Positions 21,858 through 32,470 of a stretch of DNA of 64,000 nucleotides are shown here, one piece after another (the first letter of the stretch is position 1; each line of letters starts with the position of its first letter). The notes beneath the pieces are model-generated. The model saw only the letters and a program-made list of their open reading frames with translations. It was not told the DNA's origin and did no database searches. The stretch spans positions 1,955,001-2,019,000 of the forward strand of contig JAMWBK010000008.1 in assembly GCA_029953675.1 (NCBI GenBank), given 5' to 3'. The stretch comes from Rhodosorus marinus (taxonomy: Eukaryota; Rhodophyta; Stylonematophyceae; Stylonematales; Stylonemataceae). The position numbers and the translations under genes were made by a program.

Positions 21858-24800
21858 CTCCCCGCGTTGTAGGGAGCTTCAGATTGAAGTATCCAGGAAC
21901 CGCACTGGCAAGGTTGTATCCCGAAGATATGGGTTTAAGTTCAAGCACGAACTGAACGTGGTATACGAGAGATTGCTACCCTTCCGAATTCATCTTGCAT
22001 CGTTGAAAACACACAAACAGATTTGCTGGAAACTAATACACGCTAGCCACTGAATAGTAAAAACGGCAACTGAAACAACTTCGACCTCATCTCGCCACAG
22101 TGGGAAAATCCCTCGCCCCTGTTTGAAATGGAGCACCCCCTTCCGAGCAGAAACAATCTATCATCTTTCTTTTCCCTTCTCTTCAAGAGAACCACCCACA
22201 CAGCCTGGAAACAAGTTTTTCGGGAATGTTTGGGTACTTTGGTTGCCGCAGCAATCCTGGGATATCATTTGGACAAACTTTTTGATATCAACCTTCCGCC
22301 ATTTGATTTTCCGCAATTTTTGAGAGCTTCCAGTTATTTCCGTTGTTTGTAGTTTGTTTTTAGAAACAATTTTAATTTGCAAGGTCAATTTAGATGTAAA
22401 ATTGTTCATCATTCATTTGTTGTTTCCTTGCGTGGACCTGAACCTGTTTTTCCTTCTCTTTTTTGTCGAAGTTTTTTGATTGTTCAGAGGATGACTTTCC
22501 TCAGATTTTTTTTTCGTTTCAAAATTTCTGTTTATTTGGCTCAGCGAAAGTTTGAAAACTAATTGTTTCTAGATTTCTTCATTGCACTGCCTCGGCAAAA
22601 AATTTCCCAATCGATTCAGAACGGATGTGATTTTTAGCATATTTTGGGAAATCTGTGTGCGACCTTTCTATCCACGGTGTCAGCCATTTGGATGTGAAGC
22701 TCAACCTTCATTGGTCAAACGTATTGTAAATAGATGATTTTTCTGGGGTTTCTTTTTAATTCAACGAATTTCCATTGGATTGTTGAGTACATCAATCTGA
22801 ATAAATTCATGTAGAGGATTCCTGGAGATGGCGGCGAATGGGTGGGACCTCGCCCGATGGTGGGAGCTAAACAAAACAAAAGCTGTGTGGGAATCTTTGT
22901 TGTACGTGACTACTGGCGGTGGGATTGGAGATCAGTGCTAGGTACAGAGAGAATTCTTTGTGTTGTTTTACATACAAGGGTCGAATGGTCATTACCCTTA
23001 CAATGGCTCAGACCCCTGTTCCAGGCGTTTCTCTCTGGCTCCGGTTTTTCGTTGGGCTGTAGCTCGTACCGATTAGGGTACGCCACAATAATCGTCTGCA
23101 TATTATGGTCTATTGGACTGAACAGAGTGGATGACATCCTTCCCACGCATTCACCACTCCGTATATTGACCTCTTGTGCTAAGCGCGCAGAGCCCAGCTC
23201 ACGATTTGGACGACTGCATGAAAATTCACGACTTCGGCCGCTGTCTCTCACTTAGTTCTTGATTTTTGGTGACTCCGTAAATCGGAATACCCTTGTCTGG
23301 ATCGTTCATTTAAGCTCCGACTTCCAATTGACCACGAGTCCTACCGGGACGGTTCGCGCTTGAGGCGATAAACTCGAGCAACTCTAGGTGGGTTGCTGGA
23401 TGGGTAGGGTTTGTGACAAGTTATCTTTCTCAAACCAGGGCTACTTTCAGTAGGTCCTCAATCAAATGAACACGTCGAGGCAGGTGTATCGACCAATCAG
23501 TCACGTATCCAAACCAAGATTGCCGATCGGGTGCTTCATTCTGGCGGGAAGCACCTAGAATACTACTGCTTATGATAGGATAGCTCATCGTATGACTTGT
23601 ACAGACGCTTTCCATGATATGTACGTGGCTTTTAACCAGATTCGCCCTCAAATTTTCGCATTTTAGGCGCTGCATTCAACGCACTACGATGACTTGGACC
23701 TATTGAACTTGTGTCCACGGGTTTGAATTGTCAAGGCAGATGCTCCAATATTCTACGTGGTTTCCCACTCCGTTGGCGCAGCACTAATAACTTTGGAAGG
23801 CAATCTACAGCTAATCGGTGGTAAAAGCGTTGTCGGCTGCCTTTTACTCCGCGAAACATCTATTCGGAGCCAAATGAGGGCGCGAACGTGGGACGCAATA
23901 CGGCAGTATAACGGATCTTTTAGTTAGACTCGTATAAAGAGACCATAATATATGCGGATACTTCAAGGAAGTGACTCATATATATGCGCAGTTTTTGGTA
24001 CGAGGACATCAGTGTTTCAACGTTCCTACCCACCCCTGGCCAGATTTCCTTTTTAAACGCGAATAGGGTCACCGTTCCAACAACCCTTGGGATCCATTGA
24101 GGTTAATGAATCGCTGACTTATAAGGGGTACTCGCACCTCCGCTGCAGTTTTCAATACGTGGAAGGACTGCCTAATGCTACGGTGGACGGGGGTAGTTTC
24201 CGTTGTGTATCTAGGCGGTCAATGACGGACAAGGTTTTTGGCCTTTCCCATGACGGACCAGCTCCCTTCATGTCTCCTTCGCTTGGAAAGCGTTACCAGT
24301 TAATCTGATATTTCTCTGAAGCATATAGTGTCATTGAATTCAAGACTTTTACAGTGCGCGTATCCCTTTCACCGATGAATCGCACGGACGTTCTGCAGGT
24401 TCCCATGCGTCGGGATAAGGAATTACGGTCTGTGCGTTCGAGAATTTACGGCTCCACAATGAATGTCCAGCACAATCTGAATTGCTCGATAGTCACTCTG
24501 TGTCCAGTCAAGCTCCGAATAGAAACCTGAGGTTCACTCCATTGTCCCCCCGAAGCTTTTCATATGGCAGTCACAAGGGTTGAACACTATCCAATCTCCT
24601 TTCACGACAAGCTAGGCATGGAAGAATTTCGTCCGTTCGGAATCACAATCAGGGACCTAGTGGTTATGGTGACTTAGCCGCTAAACCAAACACCAGTCAA
24701 AGGGTTGGCAAACCCACACACCGTAGGAGCTACAACGTGGTTTTAAGGATGGATGGATGAATTGCTTTTAAGAATCTTGCTAAAACTTGTTAATTAGAGC

Positions 24801-26139
24801 CAATCCTCGCGTTTAGGAGAGTGCTTATCCAGTAAACTAAGGAGAGGATGAAGATTCCCCAAGGCCGACAAAAATTCTGAAGTCCGCGGGTTGTTTCCCT
24901 TTCGTGGCGGTTTCAAAGATCCATCGCGAAGATCACCGCCACCCATCGCTCAACGATGTTCAAGTCACCATTGATCGTTAATGCGGATCGGTACAGATGC
25001 TTCCTTTTCGTTCGCTTCAGAGGACCGGTAGGACGGTGCACGATAGGAAACGTGGCGCAGGTGAATGATTGGAGTTCGACTTGGCCCTTGCCCGTGCAGC
25101 GTTCTGGTGATTGCATAACATCCTTACAACTTACTTACTCGAGCGTCGATGTGCACCTCTCCGAACGTACAGGTCCGTTTTGTAGTCCTCCACCCCCAAT
25201 TACAGAAACCCCGTTGAGCAATATTTGGCGAGACCCGGCCAGTGGCGTGAGACCCTGTGGATAGCCATTCATCTTCAGTAGATTCCCAGCAAACTCTGAA
25301 TTTTCCCATATGAAATCCGCCAAGCTTAGACCGAAATAAGCGGAGAAAAATGTAACCCGCGGGGCCCAGATACCGAGGCTGCCCCACTACTTTCCCAGGG
25401 ATTCAGTCAGAAAGACCGAGTCCTTGTTGATCAGGTCCCTCATTGGTTCTGCGCCACTCGAAACCCTCCACGAGTTTCACGCAGCTGAGTAAAAACCCTA
25501 AAAACCGTTACTGTAGATTGTTGTAAATTGAGAATATTTTTGGAGTCTGTTGCTTGTGAATGAATGTGTAACTTGTGAAATGCACTGAACGAAAAAAAAA
25601 GTTCTGTTTTTGGTAGTGATAGCCAACGTTGAGGATGTGGAACTGGGTTGCACTGGACTGAGGACGAGATTGCCGGAGCACCCGAGGAGGGGGTTGGGAG
25701 AGCTCTATTCCTGAATGAGTGGAGTAGTCATTGGGAACTACCCTCGCTGCATAAGCACGAAGCTCGAAGCCTGACATGTAGACTACTAGTCCGATGCCGT
25801 AGAAAGTGAAGAAGAGACCCTTTCCCTAAAAGCGGCAGCTAGACAGCCTCAGTATAACCCAGACGTCCCCTCACAAACACGTGGAAATCAACACTGCACA
25901 TGGCTTCCTGTCCGGGAGGGCTTGTGAGAATGCTCTCTCTGTATAAACAGACTTCCAGGCCGGGAAGAACAAGCCAAAACAGGAGACGCCCTCTATACAT
26001 TATGCTCTGTGCAAGGCGAGAGGAAACTAATACGCATGCGCTTACACGCAGCCATGGAGGAAGTAGCAAAGCCGGTACTCGCCAAGATGTCTGTCGGGAT
26101 GATGCACTAGTCAAGCCTAGTGCATACTGCCTTTCTTTG
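21858..26139. other. 4.3-kb gene-free stretch
   Basis: I see no frame with family resemblance, no RNA gene and no clear repeat. A 74-codon frame at 22128-22352 (MEHPLPSRNN...) has one hydrophobic patch but no other support. The rest is probably decayed repeat DNA. Confidence 0.4.
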
Positions 26140-26680
26140 CTGACCTGTTATCCCGTGAACTTCGGCCTATAGTACGGCACGCCGGCTTTGAAATCGAGAA
26201 GCCCTGCCTGTTGCAGCCTACTACGTTGATGAACGTCGAGTGGCTGACCTCGTGGTCACCTGTAACGTTAGCCGGCGCGACGTACGTTGATCTTGCTGTT
26301 CCTAATCCTCTGCTAGTCGCTATTTACCGGTTCCGGGAGTGCCGTGGATTGCCGCTGCCAGTATGAGATGTCACGAAGAGTTGAAAAAGTGCGGGGGTCT
26401 TGTCTTCCCCAGGCATACGTGCTTCGGCTCTAGCTCATCGCCTGGTACCTCTGGTAATTTGAGTGCTTTGGGTTTACGGATTCCGTTGGTTCTCGTTGGC
26501 CTGGGGAATTCTTCCACAAACACCCTGATCGTCTGTCCTCGTTGTGTACCCGTTTAAGTTTCTTGCTGTGGCGCATGAACTCTCCTTTGATGTTGGAGGC
26601 GCGATATCTTCGCCGCGCATAGTCTTTTTTCTTTCAGTCTCCGATTTAACTGAATTCATTCGCTCTTGACCGCAGGGAGC
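26140..26680 (+). mobile_element. Family A non-LTR element, 5'-truncated relic
   Basis: Pieces of the family A ORF2 C-terminus can be read in shifting frames: REL-endonuclease stretch DERRVADLVVTC ... TYVDLAVPNP, then VEKVRGSCLPQAYVLRL-like and SSPGTSGNLSALGLRI-like segments. The conserved tail TTGCTGTGGCGCATGAAC ... GTTGGAGGCGCG ... CAGTCTCCGATTTAAC follows. It covers about the last 540 bp of the element with many indels. Confidence 0.75.
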
Positions 26681-27933
26681 GGCTTGGAAACACACCGAAC
26701 ATAGAACGTTTATCCACCCTGAGGAACCATAGAATTCCCACTCATGCCCTAACGTCTCAGCGTGGTGTAATTCTGAAAACGACAGGAAACGAAGTATATG
26801 CCTGCGCTTCCGCTTCCGAAAGCATTAATTTCTTGCACTCAAAATCGGAATATCGCAGTGTTCTGCATTCGAAGATGTGCGGTCTCATAAACATTGGTGT
26901 GTGTCCCCAGCTCTAGGAGCACGACTGCGTCAGCAGCGTCTTTCCTAGTTGTTAGGACTTCACCATAGGTACGGGATATGGATTCGAAACCAGTAGCGCT
27001 GCCGCGAGCGACGAGAGAAGATGACCTGAGCGTGATTCAAGTACTACCTCATCAAGATTCAACACCTTGGATGGCGGTGACCGTGGTATCCGGAGTAAGA
27101 AGTTCCGGGTCAGCGTCAAAGCTTCTGTGGTGCGGTTCGCGGAGGGGCCATATAGAGCGTAGCAGTCAACCGGCGAGAACCTTTGCCGGGTGAGGAGCTG
27201 AGAAGCCCTTCTTCAGCTATGTTTCGTTCTTCTGGCACAGGGATACTGTCGATGTTATATCGCTTCTGGCTCTCCGTTGTCGGTGCACGTTTTGGAGACT
27301 CTGTCTGATCGCTGATCTACACGTCACCCTGGTCACCGCATGGTCAGTTTGCTCAAGAGCAGCTGTTGATGCTAATTTAAACAGTCTTCTCAACGTGGCT
27401 GGCTCTAAACGCACAGTAGAATTGGGCCTTGACCGACACTAGATACGAAGAAGTGAACTCGTCGCTGTCATGAATAGTTATTCATCGCAAACCTTGAGCG
27501 AAGAAACTCATGATCAGTTAAGCCTTCCTCCCAGTTTGCATCATTACCTGTGCGTAAAGTCACAAGGCAGTGTTTGACCATTCTGTTCTGATTCTCTGAA
27601 TAAGTCGAGTGTATTAATAGCACTTAGCACCTTTGTGTGGTTGGTAAAGTCCCCGCGCTCAGCTTCCAACCCGGCATAATGACGCCCCTTCTGGTTCTTG
27701 GCAGAAATGAAAACCGACCCTATTCGACTTCCCCTAATCGTGAGTGTTCGTACTCTGCAAACGCCGTTCCAAGATCGGTGAAGTTTAGGGAGGTCAAAGC
27801 ACCTTTGCGGAATCGCCGCTCAAGTTTGGAATAGCAAGGACCCTCTCAACCGCTGAAACCATCATCCGTCCACATTCTCATCGGTGTACAAGGTTTAACA
27901 ACGTCAGGGTTGGTCTGGAGTTACGACACAATG
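26681..27933. other. Intergenic, no gene seen
   Basis: This is the spacer before the 3' end of the pICln gene. Short frames (for example 26978-27193) lack support. Confidence 0.4.
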
Positions 27934-28616
27934 TCATTCCTGCGTTCCGTCTTCATCCTCCGCGTTGTCCTCAATAACATCCTCGAAAATCTCATGATGA
28001 TCATTTCCTTGAGACTGTTCAAAAATTTCATCCCATCTATTTGCAGCATCTTCACTCCCAGTAAACGCCTCATCGCGCTAAAAGCACAGGAGGAACAAGA
28101 CATCGGATTTTTGAGCAAGGCCATTTGGTTGGGCAGGCCTGTTTTTAGTTTTCAATATACGATACTAACCTCGTCTTCGCTGTGATCGTTCGCAAGAGCT
28201 GAGCAACTACACATGATGTCGAATATGTTCTCCAGAAGAGCAGCAGGGGGTGCAAAGTAGACATCATGAACCTCCTCGTCTTCATCTTCACCATCAATTT
28301 GAAAATAAATACAGGCGCGGTCGAAATATTCGTTCGACATCATTGTTGCAAGCATCGAAATATCAGAGAAGCTATAGCTCTCCTTCAGACTGTCATCCCA
28401 AAAGTAAACGCTGCTCGTGGTGACCACTACTGTAATCATTCTTGGCTCCCCACCGTCCTCAGAGACCCATCCAACTTCCCCTAGACATGCTCTCACTTCT
28501 TCATCGGAAGGGAGATCAAGGCCATCCAAAGCTCTCCTTCCACCTTCTATAAGCGGAACTTCCATCCTCCTCCGTTTCTCTCCGTTTTCAGTCATCTTCG
28601 ATTCACGCTGTCCCAA
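27934..28616 (-). CDS. CLNS1A: Methylosome subunit pICln
   Basis: pICln chaperones Sm proteins to the PRMT5 methylosome during snRNP assembly in the cytoplasm. Exon 1 (28616-28170, 149 codons) contains the PH-like fold signature: TTSSVYFWDD, SYSFSDISMLATM, RACIYFQID, an acidic loop (GEDEDEEVHD), VYFAPPAALLENIFDIM and CSALAND. A GTTAGT donor (28169) and TTTTAG acceptor (28078) remove a 92-bp phase-0 intron. Exon 2 (28077-27934) encodes 47 residues of the acidic C-terminal tail (RDEAFTGSEDAANRWDE ... EDNAEDEDGTQE), the expected Sm-binding character. The total is 196 residues; human pICln has 237. The Met at 28595 is an alternative start. It has no functional link to its neighbours, though SYF2 in this window also serves splicing. 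Confidence 0.87.
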
Positions 28617-30289
28617 CTTTCACCGCTTTCAGAACTCCAACTCTACTTCCGTATTTTCGATCGTATCCTCCTCGTTAACCGACGTCCCGCTTTGGGAAGG
28701 CCCAAAAACCTTAACACTCACCCCTAAGGGGGGCCATTGTGCGCGCACTTTGATACAGCAGATCAGCATCGCTCTGCCGTGGCGGAAGCAGGCTCAGTTC
28801 CTAGTAAAAGCTGCACTAAAGACTGGAATCTATACCATCTGGGTGTGGAATTGGTAGCATGCCTTCCACACTTTGTGGGCCAACTGAAAGAGTTGTGTCA
28901 GTATTGGAACTTCCAGGCCGACCAGATGGGAAGTGAATTTACTGTACTATTCCAGTTTTACGCTGGCTGTCGTTCGCTATCGGCGCCGGGTTTACGTTCC
29001 CTAAATAGAGCGCTTAGTCCTCTCAAAAGGTACAAAGAACACCACCCCTGCTACACACAACCGTGGAAACCACATTGCGGCTCCCGCTCGAAAAGCGGTC
29101 CCACTACGCATGAAGGCGTTCGAACCGACTTTTTCAGATTTTGCGGGCTAGGCTAGCTCTGGGTTAGTACACTCTTTGAGCACTCTATGGCTGGCGAACA
29201 CCCCGGCTCGTTAAAAGTTAGTACTCTCCGACTTTGAAAGCTACGCACTTTTGCCCACGCCTCGCCTTTGCTTGGGGATCGACCTGCCATCGAGCTCTGG
29301 TCGTGATTTAAACACCACGGCGCGCTTTGTCCCGAGCAAGCGCTCGGCAGCCCTGGTGCTCACCTGCTCGTTAGTTGTCCGGTGGTAGAATATACCAGAT
29401 CGCACCGCCATACGTAGATCAAGCGTCTTCTATATCCAACTTTGCCACCGATCCTTCGAGCTCGAGGGGCGGAGACAACAGCCGTGAGCGGAAGAAGTCT
29501 AGGCTAAACCGAGAGAATCGGCTTCCAAACTAAGGCCGCTTTCGAACGTGACAGATAGTCACACACTTGTGGCTACCCTCACTGCTACCCTCGCCCACCT
29601 CTAGGACAACCACCCGGGGTCATTAGTTTGCAAGTAAACCATGGCATAAACCTCGACAAAGCTAGGAATCCTTTCCCACTGTATTTTTGGAGGAAACCTA
29701 CACCCATGATGACACGATCAGCTTGTTCTGAAGCCGGCTGGCCGTACTGGAAGAGATGCTGAAACCACCTTAACGTTCGCAACTATTAATGTGACATCTC
29801 CACCTTCCAGCAATGTCCGGATATGCAAAATTATGCTCGGACTGTGCCAGAATCTATGGAGGTGCAACACCAGTTTGGCCACAATGGTTATTGCACATCC
29901 CGATGAAGCAAGAGTATAAATACGATGGAAAATCCGATGCCACTAAGGTTCGCTGGAGAAGAGGGGGGAGAGAGAACCAGAATTAATAGAAAAAGGTTAG
30001 AACTGGGATATATTCCCTAATTAGGGAGTAATTAGGTGGAGGTAAAACATGAATTCTGGAATAATTTGAGACGTCAACCCGGTGGATAGCTGAGACGTAT
30101 CAAGTGGTCTCATCGCAAGTTGCGATTGAGGAACCATTATGCGAACCTGAAAAGTGAGCCCAGTACTACTAGAATCAGAAAAGAACCAGAGGAATCCTAT
30201 ACCAGTTGAACCAGAGGAATCCTATATAACCAGTGAACCACGAAAACCCGTATAGAACCAGAAACCTGAACCAGAAAACCTGACAGAAC
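28617..30289. other. Intergenic; possible retroelement leader at the right end
   Basis: No supported gene. From about 30165 to 30290 an ACCAGA/GAACCAG-rich leader with repeated GAACCAGAGGAATCCTAT precedes the gag fragment and probably belongs to that element. Confidence 0.4.
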
Positions 30290-31307
30290 CAGAATGGCCG
30301 CATTGATTAAGATCCAGGCCCCGCAGCCACGAGCATACGATGGCAATCGGGACGCGCTTACTATTAGTACATTCTTGAACAACCTCAGAACGTATTTTAA
30401 GTTGGCCCGTCTGCCTGACGATGATGAAGACTACAAGATTACCTCGCAGCGGGATATCTCATTGGCGACGCTTCGTATTGGTGGTCCCTGATACCTGAAT
30501 CGCAAAAACCCACGAGCTACGCCGGATTTGAGGATGCTTTAAAATCGCAGTTCTTCGCTGCGGACGCTAAGATCCGGGCTAAACAACAATTGGCTCGAGC
30601 CGTACAACGTTCATCAGTTGCAGCGTACACCTCCTATTTCAATAAGTGCCTGATACAAGTTGGGGAAATATCCGAGTCGGAGAAATTCGATCGATTTGTG
30701 GATGGCCTGTGTGTCCCTTCTTGCCGCAGTAATTACAAACGAAATGCGTGTAATCACGTCGCTGCAACGCTTGTATGCCGGGTTGTACTCCAGGTTGGTA
30801 GCGCCGGCCAGATCGAGTACCTCTTGGTACCGAAGTTACTCTACTTTCCGGCTTCCGTTGTCGCGGATCTTGGATATCCCGTCGAAGCCCTTGGCTCGCG
30901 AGGTCGGCGCCCTCGATTTTGAGTGCCAGGGATTGAGCATCTTCAAACGTGGAAATATCCTGAATAAAAATGAATTTCCTTATTACCGGTTTCAGGCCAT
31001 CCACAAATCGATCGAATTTCTCCGACTCGAATATTTCCCCAACTTGTATCAGGCACTTATTGAAATAGGAGGTGTGCGCTGCAACTGATGAACGTTGTAC
31101 GGCTCGAGCCAATTGTTGTTTAGCCCGGATCTTAGCGTCCGCAGGGTAGAACTGCGATTTTAAAGCATCCTCAAATCCGGCGTAGCTCGTGGGTTTTTGC
31201 GATTCAGGTATCAGGGACCACCAATACGAAGCGTCGCCAATGAGATATCCCGCTGCGAGGGTAATCTTGTAGTCTTCATCATCGTCAGGCAGACGGGCCA
31301 ACTTAAA
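30290..31307. mobile_element. LTR-retrotransposon gag relic in inverted duplication
   Basis: On the plus strand (30294-30709) a gag start reads MAALIKIQAPQPRAYDGNRD ... FLNNLRTYFKLARLPDDDED and on to FDRFVDGL, with a 1-base deletion near 30445. From 31307 back to about 30640 the minus strand carries a second, longer gag copy. It reads ARLPDDDEDYKIT ... FVDGLKPVIRKFIF ... VPRGTRSGRRYQP and a zinc knuckle CNYCGKKGHTGH (last Cys missing). The two share arms at 30396-30709 and 30993-31307. The gag layout is that of Ty3/gypsy-type elements. No LTRs or pol were found here. Confidence 0.8.
30396..31307. repeat. About 315-bp inverted repeat with 283-bp spacer
   Basis: Arms 30396-30709 and 30993-31307 are near-identical in inverted orientation, with a few substitutions and a 1-base gap. 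Transcription across it would give a long hairpin RNA. Confidence 0.85.
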
Positions 31308-31589
31308 GCCAAAACAAAACAGCCTGTCCTTAGCGTGTGTAATATTGATTGCATTAATGCCAATTGATTGTTCGTCTGGCTTGAGCCCAATAAAATAGGT
31401 GCAAGGCAGGGTCTTGCGGGGGCAGAATAGCCCAGCTCAGGCTCAGCGGCACGAAGGGGGACGGTGAGCGATACAACGTCCCTGCACACTGATTTCTCAG
31501 TGTCAGGGTTTGGATTCAGCACACTGGTGCAATATAATGGGTAGATAAAAGTATATTAGTTCGTCATCATCATTGAGTCCGAGAGGAAA
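31308..31589. other. Short non-coding stretch beside the gag relic
   Basis: No gene seen. It may be residual retroelement flank. Confidence 0.35.
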
Positions 31590-31690
31590 ATTACGCCAAA
31601 AAAAAACAACCATTCGAGCTGCGGCTTCGGCCCATCGCCTGGTTAACTTGGTAATTGAGTGCTTTGCACCACTTTCAGTTTGCAGTCAAA
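31590..31690 (+). mobile_element. Family A fragment
   Basis: Reads RAAASAHRLVNLVIECFA, matching the family A ORF2 C-terminal segment RASALAHRLVPLIIECFG. About 100 bp are recognisable. Confidence 0.55.
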
Positions 31691-32249
31691 GCTTCCAACT
31701 GCCTCCGTCTCGAGTTAGCGGCACACCTCCCCAAGTAGTATTTTACCCGATCTAGTTGTGGAACTACAGCAATTCTTTCTTGACTGGAAGTCGACTGTGT
31801 CTGGATATTGCGGTCCCACATCACCACACCGGCAAAGCAGTATGTCATTTATGTGAACGTTCCGTCCCCACTCGCTGACGAAGTATCATTCGCAGCTAGT
31901 TCACGGGTTATGCGAATGTCCGAGTTCAAGCTAGGGAGCAGGCCCACGTGTCGAGAGAATGGGCCATCACAATGACTTCACCTTTGTCCCTGTTATTGTG
32001 GAGGCATTTAGACTTCTTCAGAAGGCGGCAATGGAATTTCTAGCGAAAGTTACGCAACATCTTGAACGCAAAGCTGAGGCTTTTGCAATCAGTGCGGGCA
32101 GGAATCAATCGTAACCGTTGGCGCGCGAATGCACAGGTAGCCGTCAATGCAACGGGACGCGTTCGTCTCCAATTAAGTATTTTACCCTTAAAATCTAGTT
32201 TACTGCTCCCGAGAGGGGGTTCCAGGCATTCTCTACTTGTCTTAACGAC

Positions 32250-32470
32250 TTTTAGCGCCACCGTGTATGGTTGCCATACAGTTTCGCTTCAACGATTCCG
32301 CTGGCTCCCGTTGGCTTCGCGAAGTGGCTGCGTCAGTAACCCCAACGGACTCTGCTTGCTGTTTGCCTGTTTAACTTTCCTGTTATGCCGTATGAGCCCC
32401 GCTTAGACGTTGGAGATGCGTGATCTCCGCCTTAAGTAGTCTTTCTTCCCGCTCGTTTCTATTGTCCGTC
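32250..32470 (+). mobile_element. Family A 3'-end fragment
   Basis: Holds the element order GGCTCCCGTTGGCTTCGCGA ... CCTGTTTAACTTTCCTG ... TATGCCGTATGAGCC ... GACGTTGGAGATGCGTGAT ... TAGTCTTTCTTCCC, as in the 3' end of family A, with about one difference in five. Confidence 0.65.

Noticed and set aside
22128-22352. 74-codon frame with one hydrophobic patch
   Set aside because: It lies in AT-rich sequence with no homology signal and is close to chance length.
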